Origin: Linanthus parryae
Taxonomy: Eukaryota > Streptophyta > Magnoliopsida > Ericales > Polemoniaceae
Assembly: GCA_023055425.1 (NCBI GenBank)
Contig: JALGPY010000009.1
Coordinates: forward strand, 53,878,616-53,942,615
Direction of reading: 5' to 3'
Length of the DNA stretch: 64,000 bases
Shown here: one piece after another, positions 10,020 through 18,688 of the stretch
How positions within the stretch are numbered: the stretch's first letter is position 1
How the letters are laid out: each line of letters begins with the position of its first letter
Program-made: the position numbers and the translations under genes
The notes under the pieces: generated by a model
The model's input: only the letters and a program-made list of their open reading frames with translations
Databases searched by the model: none
Told to the model about the DNA's origin: nothing

Positions 10020-10480
10020 TGAAAAAAAAACACCTGTGATTAGGCACTTTACCAAGATGCACCCCTGGGTATGGACAATACCACATAACACCCCTCGGCT
10101 ACCCTTATGTGTGTGACAGTTCCCCCCCCCCCCATGCTGCCCCTTTATTGGAACAATTGGGAAGCATTTCAGTCTGGACCATTTTAGCCCCTGTGAATGA
10201 TAATACTAACTGAACCAGGCAACATATAAATAATAATTCGCTAAGGACTAATTATCCCATCACCCCGTCTAACAATTAACTAATTATGCTAAACCCCCCA
10301 AACAATTAAAACACTTCCTAATACTTTAATAATTAAAATAAACTAATACATTTAAAACTATGCTGCCATGTCATGTGCCGTGTCCGTACGTAATCGTATC
10401 AATTGCCCCCGGTTCACAATCACCTTGCCCTCAAGGTGAGGCCCGGAGTAATGCCTGGATCAAACTGTCGTCGAACAAGC
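10020..10480 (-). repeat. Probable Gypsy 3' end: pol tail, PPT and LTR (minus strand)
   Basis: On the minus strand, CACCTTGAGGGCAAGGTG is followed by GTGAACCGGGGGCAAT and then TGATACG at 10401. This order of a Leu-Glu-Gly-Lys-Val tail, purine tract and TG resembles the 3' end of plant Gypsy pol. The LTR may run down to about 10020 (TGAAAAAAAAACACC on the plus strand), but no second LTR or duplication confirms it. A run of 13 C lies near 10122. Confidence 0.35.
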
Positions 10481-10661
10481 CTTTAAAAATCTGCTTCGGC
10501 ATCACCAAACAGTAGTTTCGTGAACTGTCCACCAACCAAAGTCAAGATAAATGCGCATGTGGGGCCGAATCTGAAAAAAATAGAGGCTGGAAAAGAATTC
10601 AGTGGGTCGAAAAACCCTAGGAACTGGTGCGAGCTGATTCAATTCCGGAGCAAAAACGAGC

Positions 10662-11264
10662 TCAAAACGATCGGTCAAAGCCGCTGAACGGAACGGGACG
10701 GTCTTGTGGCTGGAACGGAGGGAACATCAAATTGTGGCTCACAATATATCTTGGTTTGCCATGTGGGTGGGTCGGATCAGGTTTCAGTGTCTGGTTCTCG
10801 TGGGCGACCAGAGGAAGAAACGGTGGTAACCCTAGCTGAGGCGCCGACGGCGGCTGTAACCCTAGCTGAGCCGGCTGGATCTGGGGCCCAATCTGGTGGC
10901 CGGACGAACCTGGATGCTTCCGCTGCAGCGTGTTCTGTTGGTTATGCGACGTCGGAGGGGATGGGTGCTGCTTCTGGTTGTTCTTTGGTAACTGGAGCAA
11001 CGGATTTGCGGCTGTAATTGCAACAATGGCGGTAACGCCAGGGTCGGCGTTGTCGTCTGGACCTGTGGCGCCAGCTGCTACGGCTCTGGTTGTTGGATTT
11101 GCTGGTTCGTCGGCGGCTGTGAGGCGACCAACTGCTGCGGGTTCTGGGTTGGCGCTGGTTGTTGCTGTTGGAACCCTAGCTGCGGAGGCGTCGTTAGGGT
11201 CTCTTACTCTCGGGTATCTTTCGAGATGATGAGGCCACCGAGGTCTCTTGTTACCAAAATTCAC
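10662..11264 (-). CDS. Uncharacterised 200-aa low-complexity ORF
   Basis: I do not recognise this ORF. It is rich in Ala, Pro, Asn and Gln (for example LQLPKNNQKQHPSPPTSHNQ) with no domain visible. Its first codons (NKRPR.PHHLERYPRVR) come from sequence homologous to exon 1 of the gene-like relic at 21446-21617, so the start is a fusion with a repeat. The C-terminal part lies just upstream, on the same strand, of the probable Gypsy 3' end at 10020-10480. It may be a decayed gag N-terminus of a deleted element, or a chance frame in GC-rich DNA. Confidence 0.25.
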   Translation of the reverse strand: MNFGNKRPRWPHHLERYPRVRDPNDASAARVPTATTSANPEPAAVGRLTAADEPANPTTRAVAAGATGPDDNADPGVTAIVAITAANPLLQLPKNNQKQHPSPPTSHNQQNTLQRKHPGSSGHQIGPQIQPAQLGLQPPSAPQLGLPPFLPLVAHENQTLKPDPTHPHGKPRYIVSHNLMFPPFQPQDRPVPFSGFDRSF

Positions 11265-11640
11265 TCGTACCCCAGCGAATTGCGAATTGGATCACCCGTT
11301 CCGAAACGTGGAACACCAGCGATCCAAATCGCTTAATTTGGCGATCCCTATTTTTTCACTATTTCACCTAAAGCATCTATGTAAAAGGGGGAATTTTGCT
11401 AAGTTACATCCATTTGTCGAGTATTGAATTTCAATATTTCATATATTGAGTACTTTTACACGTTATGATTTGCGATAAATGGTAAAACAGCTATAAAGGT
11501 ATCCAAAGAAGCCCACCCCTGGCGTACCGAATTCCATAGGGTATGGCGTTCCGCGATCCCGTTCCACGAATCGGAACGATCCGCGTTTCGATTCGATTCT
11601 ATTTAACCGAATTCCGTAGGGTAACTTAGATCCGGATACG
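11265..11640. repeat. GATCCG-rich repeat fragment at the left edge of duplication A
   Basis: No gene. The interval has repeated CCGTTCCACGAATCGGAACG and GATCCGN-type words. These resemble the ends of the hAT-like element at 22170-23313 and of its truncated copy that ends at 34765. The A duplication begins at its right side. Confidence 0.4.
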
Positions 11641-12736
11641 ATCCGATTATATTTAACCTTCACTTTTTTATTCACTCTGTCCTTCATTTCAGGAACCCTT
11701 AATTAGTTTAGACAGTGACTTTCTAGATTCTTCAGCGGCCCAGAGTTGCAACGAGGCCATATCTTCATACTGATTTCACGTTTCCTTTAGGTGTACAAAC
11801 TTCTGTTGCGGCCCAATACCCTAGACATCTCTGTCAAGCTATTCTTGTTCCTTAAAGAGATTATGCTTTTACTGTGGAGGTTAACAATAGATAGCCAATT
11901 AGATCTAAGCTCTAAAGCACAGCTGGTCTATGTGGCATGCAGTCATACTTGTAAACCCAAAAGCTTATGTCTAGCATTATGTTGACGTTGAAAATGAGAA
12001 AGCAAGAGGAAGATGATAACATAAAATGCATCCACCAGACTCGTAGTAATCCAATAAATGGAGTCTAAAAGTATACCTGGATTATACTCAACCAAAGAAA
12101 TTGGATTCTTCTTTTCAACAATAAGAAAAGAGCGTACCTGTGAACTTACTACTTGAACATCTCAAACAGAATAATTACCATCAGCAACAAATCCACCCAG
12201 TTGATACTCGAGCTCATGCTTCCTCATAATCCTTCGGGAATGCGATCAAGTCACTAAAACAATAAGTCCTGTAATTTTGGATTTGATGAGACCCAGTTGA
12301 TTCATAGAACATGATCCTAACTACCAAGAATAAACATCTTACTATAAGGGCGCTTTCTCCAATGACTTGAGGAGTCTTAGATCGAAACCATGAGTACTGG
12401 AGCTTGCTGAAGATCGGTCATAGTCCTTATAATATCAAGAAGCCACTCTTTCCCTGTTAAAGTTGCCACAATCTGTTAGTTGAGAAGCCATATCAATGAG
12501 ATTAAATCTTTGGGTTGCTCAAAAATAGAGTGAATTGTGATTTTCAACTAACTCAAAGACTAAGTAAAGTAAGAGGATCGGTTCAACTTAACTTCAGCAT
12601 GCAGGTACTCAATACTGCTTTAGCCAAAGGAAAGCGACAAGAAGAGTCCTTGCTGCACCGACAATAAAGAATAAAGAAAAATAAGTAACAACATTAATGA
12701 TACATAGCATTCTCGAACTGTAGTTTCAAAATTCAC

Positions 12737-13040
12737 CTCTGCAGCATCAGAAATTGAGCTTGCAAATTGGACTCCTTCTGCTGGAGCTGCAAGAGAGTTT
12801 CCACCTGATATCTCTTGTAAGTTTCCTAATTTAAGAAACAAAAGAGAAAAAATGATAAGGATAAGAGTAAAGACACAACTTATGAACCTCATAATTAAAT
12901 ATAAACTTAGCTGGGACAGTTTGCTCCACAAGCCGAGACTCTAGATTCTCTATTCTTTTATCTCTCTGTTCTTGTGCTCTTCCCTGCTGCGACATATTTT
13001 TCAGTGTCTTCATCGTTCTAATTACTTCCTTTATCTTCAT
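12737..13040 (-). pseudogene. Coiled-coil exon-like pieces (copy A)
   Basis: On the minus strand a Met-initiated stretch reads KNMSQQGRAQEQRDKRIENL and then ESRLVEQT (13040 to about 12900). An AT-rich, intron-like gap follows. Next comes an 89-nt segment (12825-12737) bounded by TTAG and GTGAAT that reads YQVETLLQLQQKESNLQAQF. The charge and Leu/Gln pattern suggests a coiled coil. I cannot name the parent gene. The same two pieces are in copy B (35878-36127), where the donor reads GTAAAT. Possibly captured exons. Confidence 0.35.
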
Positions 13041-13966
13041 CTTCCTGCACTCAAGCGATAAATTCTAATGGAGTCCAACTATGTAAATCAAGATTGACAA
13101 GATATTTATTTAATAAGCAGCTGAAATTCCATATCTACAGGACATTCCCTATCAAGAAATGCAATTTTAGTTTCTCAGTTATATACAGTTGTTGGAAAGC
13201 AAAAATAAATTCTGCATAGCCCTTTGGCCTTTCATCTCCGACTATGTAAATCAAGATTGACGAGACATATATTTAATAAGCAACTGAAAAAACCAAGTCT
13301 GCAGGGCATTCCCTGTGAAGAAATGCAATTTTAGTTTATCTTTCAGTTATATACAGTTGTTGGAAAGAAAAAATATATTTATTGGTTATGTAACCAAATA
13401 CTTCAGAGAGAACTTGTATATACCTAGGAACAGTGGGTTACAACACATTATTGGACATGATATTGTGCTCCTTTATAAACAAAATCATGGCTTCGCCACA
13501 GTTCCAATGCATTGATGTACCATAAAATCAAAAACGCGTTCAATGATGCATACCAGGAAGCATTCAATGATGCATACCATAAAGTATTGCTCATTCTGCT
13601 GTGAGACAATCAATGTACTAACACAGAAAAAGTATAAGTGATGACAATGCAAGTGTTTCCTAAAGTAAAAGTAGAACGGTAAAAGTACATATATGAATTT
13701 CAGATCAAATTGGGGTTGACAATGATCGTATAGTACACAGAAAAGTGGACAATCATAGGCTGGAAAACTATGTATTAAGGACTTACAGTACACATATAAT
13801 GCTATCAGGACGGCAACGAGGAGATAAAAACTGACGATGATCCTTATTGGATGAACATGTTTAGAACAAGTGTGAACTGTGAACCTTGGATTACTTTCTT
13901 CAAATACTGAAACAGCTAAATTCAGGCACTTTCCCAATGTATACAAACGGCAAAAATAACGGCGGA
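13041..13966. other. Gene-free interval in copy A
   Basis: AT-rich sequence with an internal duplication: GACTATGTAAATCAAGATTGAC and AGTTATATACAGTTGTTGGA-type blocks occur twice (about 13075-13210 and 13238-13370). The minus-strand ORF 13485-13946 runs out of the protease pseudogene tail and shows no recognisable domain. Confidence 0.5.
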
Positions 13967-15147
13967 TTATAGCATTTCCTTAATAAAATCAAGGTTCAAG
14001 CTGTCAACAACATTAAATGTCAGGCCCCAAAATTCTCGCCCCGGGTAATTCACAGCTTTCACAGCTCTAATCTTCGCATACTAAACATTTAGTGATAGCT
14101 GAACTATCCGTCCCGTACCATCCGAGCTTTCATCTGAGGACTAACTCCAATTCCAATGTCTTGCCCACTTCTCGCAATCTTGAATGACAAATTCCTTCTA
14201 AGACGGCAATGCAATCCCCGTATTCGTCAACTGAATCCCATCAATGGCTAGGATTACATCACCCGAGAGTAACCCGTCTCGTGATTCGGAGTTTCAAAAA
14301 ACGGCAAACGCGGCGCGGAGCGGCCGTGTTGTAACGGAAGCGGCAGAGAGCGCGACCGTTTTTCCCGTTACGCGTTATGTGAATTTTTTATTCACACAAA
14401 AAACGGCCGTTTCGCGTCGGGAAAACGGAAAAAAACGGGGAAAACGGCAATTTTGTGTTGGGAAATCGGGAAAAAACGGGAAAAACGGAGAAAAGGTCCG
14501 TGAATGTTTTCTAAAATTCACATATTCGATGCCCGTTCTCCGTTACAGTCCCTCCGATATAGTCCGATCCCGTTACACGCGACCGCGACCGACACGTCAT
14601 CCGCTTCCTTTTTTAAAACCTTGCTCGTGAAGCAGCAGAAAATGCCCGAATCTCGGGTACAAGAACACCAGGGAAAGCCTCTTGAACAGGCAATCCAACA
14701 AACACTACATGTGCAAAGACAATCACATAAGCAAATATTATATTGGCAATAACACCAGCTGAAACAACAAAAACCCTAACAAAAATTGGCATGTTTTTTT
14801 AGTAGATTCACATCATCTACATGGATATCATTGTCAGGAACGTGATCAGGAAACCCCACAAACCCACCCAGAGGAAATGCTCTATTATTGGACGAATTTA
14901 CTTACATGTATGCCCTGAAGAGAAGCTGCCAGAAAATGACCACTTTCATGAACAACAATGATAATCGCCAAACAAAAAGAGGGTTTTCGCAGGTGAAGTG
15001 AGATGCGATGGGGAGAGTTGGGGATGAGATTGGAGAAGATAGAGATTTGGGGATGTGGGTTTTGGGTCTGAGGCGAAAATCGAAGACGGGGGTTCAAGAT
15101 GTGACTAGAGAGGAAGAAGATGGTAGAGAAGGGAGGCTAGCGATCAT
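13967..15147 (-). pseudogene. ARASP-type chloroplast membrane metalloprotease (S2P family) pseudogene, copy A fragment 1
   Basis: Read on the minus strand, fragments follow the order of plant ARASP/RseP-like site-2 proteases. First comes a Ser-rich transit-like start near 15147. Then AIIIVVHESGHFLAASLQG carries the HExxH zinc motif (HESGH). Next come PLGGFVGFPD and DDVNLLKK, then a membrane-like ANIIFAYVIVF, GLPVQEAFPGVLVPE and AFSAASRE. The PDZ-like piece LLSGDVILAIDGIQL follows, then DESSDGTGRI in a shifted frame, GREFWGLTFNVVDSL, and the C-terminus NLDFIKEML with a stop at 13967-13969. Functional relatives are integral membrane proteases of the chloroplast. Here frameshifts, stops, internal deletions and a hAT-like insertion (14286-14623) break it. 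The copy lacks introns, which fits either an intronless parent or a processed copy. Family assignment is from remembered sequence patterns. Confidence 0.72.
14286..14623. mobile_element. hAT-like MITE inserted in the protease pseudogene (copy A)
   Basis: A 338-bp CGG-rich insert has imperfect inverted ends: left TCGGAGTTTCAAAAAACGG, right (rc) CAAGGTTTTAAAAAAGGAAG. It is flanked by CTCGTGAT (14278-14285) and CTCGTGAA (14624-14631), an 8-bp duplication with one difference. Removing it restores continuity of the PDZ region. The ORF at 14244-14630 is this insert read through and is not a gene. Confidence 0.6.
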
Positions 15148-15326
15148 GGTGTTTCATGAGGGATTGGGTTAAGGAAGCCCGTCATGGGCTTAGACTTGAA
15201 ATTCAAGCCTGATGGAACATATGAATTGGGCTTCGATTATGTAATTTTACTCCAAGCCCGGTCCAAGCTCTCTATTACATTCAAGCACAACGGGGAAAAT
15301 GAAAAATAATATGCATATTTACTTAA

Positions 15327-15824
15327 GGGTAATGGACACTAAACTTACCTGCAAAATGCGTTTTGGGACACAAAACTCCCATGCAGTTTCAATTTCCATT
15401 ACAACCCTCTGCAATATACACCAGTGGGACATACAACCAACTGCAGTTTCAATTTCCCACTACATCCCCTACAATATATATATATATGGGACATTTGACC
15501 CCAAATTGATAACGGGGTCCGAATTCTAACGCAAATCATCACATGTTATTCACGTGCTAGCTCTATAGATGAAGAAAAAACAACTTCAAAGACCACTACG
15601 TGATTTTGCAGATGATGAATTTTCGTTAGAAATTTGACCCCCAATACAATTTGGGATTAAGTGTCCCACAGATGTATATTGTAGGGAGGTTTTGGGAAAT
15701 TGAGGCTACAGGGGGTTATGTGTCTCACAAGTGTACATTGCAGGGGGTTGTAGTAGGAAATTGAAAGTGCATGAAATTTTGTGTCTCAAAATGCATTTTG
15801 CAGGTAGGTTAGTGTCCATTACCC
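15327..15824. mobile_element. MITE with long inverted ends and 9-bp duplication (MULE-like), copy A
   Basis: The left end GGGTAATGGACACTAA and the reverse complement of the right end are the same word. The similarity continues inward through CCTGCAAAATGC and GGGACACAAAA blocks. Flanks are TTTACTTAA (15318-15326) and TATACTTAA (15825-15833), 8 of 9 identical. Duplication length and long terminal repeats suggest a Mutator-like origin. It has no coding capacity; a TA repeat lies near the middle. Confidence 0.65.
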
Positions 15825-15833
15825 TATACTTAA

Positions 15834-16480
15834 TTACATAAGTACACTCTATAAATTACACGTTTAATGTCATGTATCAAATACAAAATGAAGAAGTACA
15901 ATGCATTTTCGTACTCAATGAAGATTTTACAGCGGAAGACGGTATAAAATAACAAATCATTTTACTACGTTTCCCATAACCGACTCTTTCCATATTCGAA
16001 TGATTTTTTAAGGGTGGATGATGAAATACCGTTTTTTATTGAGCGAATTTCGATAATTTATGTCTACAATTGGGCTCGTTTATAATTTTATAACGTTGGG
16101 GAATGTATTAGTATTTGTCTAATCAATCCGGGCCGCTGTGAAACTTTGAAGAACTTGATTTCACATATTAATATATCCTAATTTCCATTTTTTTAATTCG
16201 TAATTCTCCCCTTTATTAACTTTCCTAATCAACTCTTAATTTTACTAAATATTATCTACCAGGGAAAACCCTAACCTCTTACGCCCATGTATGTCATATG
16301 TAAACACACTCCATCCCACCTCCACCGCGTCTCTCTTCCTCATCGTACAAACCCAAAAGAAAACTTGTATTCCTTCCATGCATACATACGTACCTTCCCT
16401 ATCGTTTCTCACCATATGTTTCTCTCTCTAACAGATCTCCCATTTAAGAGTTATCTGTGAGCTTATATTGGACTGTTTTA
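15834..16480. other. Gene-free interval in copy A
   Basis: AT-rich sequence without a supported gene. It reappears in copy B at about 38994-39640. Confidence 0.5.
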
Positions 16481-17660
16481 GAATGAGTTATCATAATTCT
16501 GAGCATGTTTTATCCGACAAAAACCTGCATGTTCTAAAAAAAGAGGAAGTTGTGCTTAATTGCGAAATTTGTTCATGCATAATTTGACGTTATTTTGTAA
16601 ATATAATCGCTTAGTATGGTTATTCGTGTTGTCTTGACAGGAATGTATTAGTATTGAATTCGGAAACAAAGAAACGCTCAAGCGGATAAAAGAGAAGCAA
16701 AGTTGGAGAAGCTAGAATGACCAGCCTTCACTCTTTTGAAGACATCTTGAATTCTACAAGGAATTTTGGAGTGATACTGGTGGCAAATGAAAGTAGACTT
16801 CAAGAGGTTCCCAGTGACAGGTCACGGAACCAAAACAGAGTCTAGATGAAAAAGATATGGCCATGCAAAGTTGAAGCAGTTGCTGCCTGCGTGGCTGGCA
16901 GTAGCCACGCATGCAGAGAGCAGATCTTTGTTTATGGATTCATGATCTCCAGATCCTAATATCAGCAGTTTTATTTGTTATTCTAGCTTTGATTTTACTA
17001 TTTATGCATGATCGGAGTCGCGAACCAGAATTGCTACAGACACATCCCGGCATACGAAAAGTGACTGGTTAGGGTTAGGAAGAGAAGACAGAATTTAGCA
17101 CCTTACCCTGATTGACCAAACATAGAAGGGAAGATAGGACTATCCTGAGCATCTAACCTGTTGTGAACGGTTTCGACCGAGGCTTTTAGGACAGGTTAGA
17201 AACCCTAACAGCCTTAGAACGAGACTGCAGATTTAGATATCTTAACAGGAGCCGAAAATCTGAAGAATTATGGCTACGTGTAGCAACTGAAAAGCTACTA
17301 CACTACTGGTACGTGGCACAAATAATCTGAATGCTTTATAATTTCATAACTAAAAGAAAGAAAAACTGAAGAAACCCTAGGGGATCGTGGAATCTAGTAT
17401 CTCACACCCTAGATTTACAACACTCTAGATTATTATGAAATTCTCACAAAAAAGTTTTAATGTTTAGTTATTTACTTTCATTACTTAGTTCGTAATCATA
17501 AACTCTCAAAATATTCCTCCTTTTTACGCTCTGTTCTTTGAAACTGATTACTTGAGAAACCTAAAAAAAATCTTCGTGGGATTTCGATAATCGGAGTGGA
17601 AAATACTATTTATACTACTTAATTCGTATACTTGCGAACAACACGCTAAATTGCGCATGA
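16480..17660 (+). repeat. Old Athila-type LTR, internally deleted (copy A)
   Basis: The right part follows the 5' LTR of the intact Athila: the words CAGGTTAGAAACCCT, ACTGCAGATTTAG and CACACTACTGGTACGTGGCAC, and the end TTGCGCATGA (intact: TTGCGCATCA). The left end is uncertain. A single hairpin TGCGTGGCT...AGCCACGCA is left at 16888-16911. About 700 bp containing five more hairpins and the TATA region, seen in copy B, is deleted here, so this LTR has no promoter. Confidence 0.65.
16888..16911 (+). promoter_or_regulatory. Single U3 hairpin, remnant of array (copy A)
   Basis: TGCGTGGCT and AGCCACGCA form 9-bp arms around GGCAGT. Copy B has six such units at 40048-40441. Confidence 0.6.
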
Positions 17661-17666
17661 AGTTTT

Positions 17667-17684
17667 TGGGGCCGTTGCCAGAGA
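17667..17684 (+). other. Decayed Athila PBS (copy A)
   Basis: TGGGGCCGTTGCCAGAGA against the functional TGGCGCCGTTGCCGGGGA, three differences, 6-7 nt after the LTR end. Confidence 0.7.
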
Positions 17685-17831
17685 CTTTTAGCGGTTTATT
17701 TAGTATTCAGAATTAATTTGCAGAGTATTTTTATTTTATTTTAATTTTTCTTTTATCTCACTGCTCTTGAGATCTTTGTTTTTCAGAAACAACTTCTCAA
17801 AGACTACAGACGCAGACACCGCGAAAGAAGG

Positions 17832-18340
17832 ATGGCAGATTTACCAGCAGATCCAGAGGCACATACTCCAGCTCAGATGGCTTGGTACATCGAGGAGTTG
17901 ATCGCAACAGGCTTTGCTACCAGAACAACCAGAGGAAATACAACGGATCTGGAAAAGCCTTGGTGGAGAACTTTGAAGTCCCTTCGGGAGGACATGAGCC
18001 AGCAATTGTAGTGCCAGAAATCACTACTGAGCATTGCGATTTAAAACCCTCCACCATCCAGACTGTTCATAATATCTACCATGGCAGAGCCGATGAAGAC
18101 CCGAATGACTTTATCGGGAAGTTCGAAGAATACTGCAACAAGGTCCGGTACAAGGGAGTCGATGTAGTGGCACTCAAGTTGATCATGCTCCCATACTGCC
18201 TGTACGGAACAACCAAGGACTGGCTCGAATTCCGAGATCCCAGATCCATCACTACATGGAAGGGATGTGTTGCAGATTTTCTGGCAAAATTCTACCCCGC
18301 CTTTCGCTAATCCAACTACAGGGCGAGATTTTATCATTCA
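17832..18340 (+). pseudogene. Athila gag N-terminal stub (copy A)
   Basis: It starts at ATG 17832 (MADLPADPEAHTPAQMAWYI) and parallels residues about 50-210 of the intact Athila gag at 46816. Landmarks: the IEELIA stretch, GKALVENFEVPSGGHEPAIV, DPNDFIGKFEEYCNKVRYKG, CLYGTTKDWLEF and LAKFYPAFR. A single-base loss near 17922 relative to copy B shifts the frame, and a stop follows AFR. The homology ends shortly after LQGEILSFKLK. There the sequence switches directly to the second protease fragment, so protease, RT and integrase are absent. Confidence 0.85.
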
Positions 18341-18688
18341 AACTGAAAGTGGAAATAAAACCAGTTGAAACAACAAGAACCCTATCAATAATTAATATAT
18401 TCTTTTTTAGTAAATTCACATTATCAACAGGGATATCACTGTCAGGATCATTATCAGGAAAACCCCACAAACCCACCCCGAAGAAATGCTCTACAATTGG
18501 ACGAATTTACTTACATGTATGCCCTGAAGATAAGATGCCGAAAAATGAACACTTTCATGAACAACAATGAGCCGTCAAAACTGTAATTGCCTCTGTTGTG
18601 GCCAAACAAAAAATGGGTTTTCGCAGGCGAAGTGAGATGCGATGGGGAGAGTGAGCATGATATTGGAGAAGATAGAGTTTTGGGGATG
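18341..18688 (-). pseudogene. ARASP-type protease pseudogene, copy A fragment 2
   Basis: The minus strand reads GFPDNDPDSDIPVDNVNLLK then KNILIIDRVLVVSTG. This matches the segment after the zinc motif in ARASP-like proteases and is closer to the expected family sequence than fragment 1. Upstream pieces CLATTEAITVLTA and a frame-shifted remnant of the HESGH region are present. The fragment abuts the Athila gag stub at about 18340, with no intervening pol or LTR. Confidence 0.65.

Noticed and set aside
10662..11229. Plus-strand ORFs opposite the 200-aa minus ORF
   Set aside because: GC-rich low-complexity sequence gives several open frames; none shows a domain.
13485..13946. 153-aa minus-strand ORF conserved in both duplication copies (36648-37100)
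   Set aside because: Conservation is explained by the recent duplication. The frame runs out of the protease pseudogene tail and has no recognisable domain.
14244..14630. 128-aa ORF, also present at 37398-37781
   Set aside because: It reads through the PDZ remnant into a hAT-like MITE; it is repeat sequence, not a gene.
13967..15147. Functional chloroplast protease gene
   Set aside because: Frameshifts, stops, internal deletions and a MITE insertion are present in both copies.
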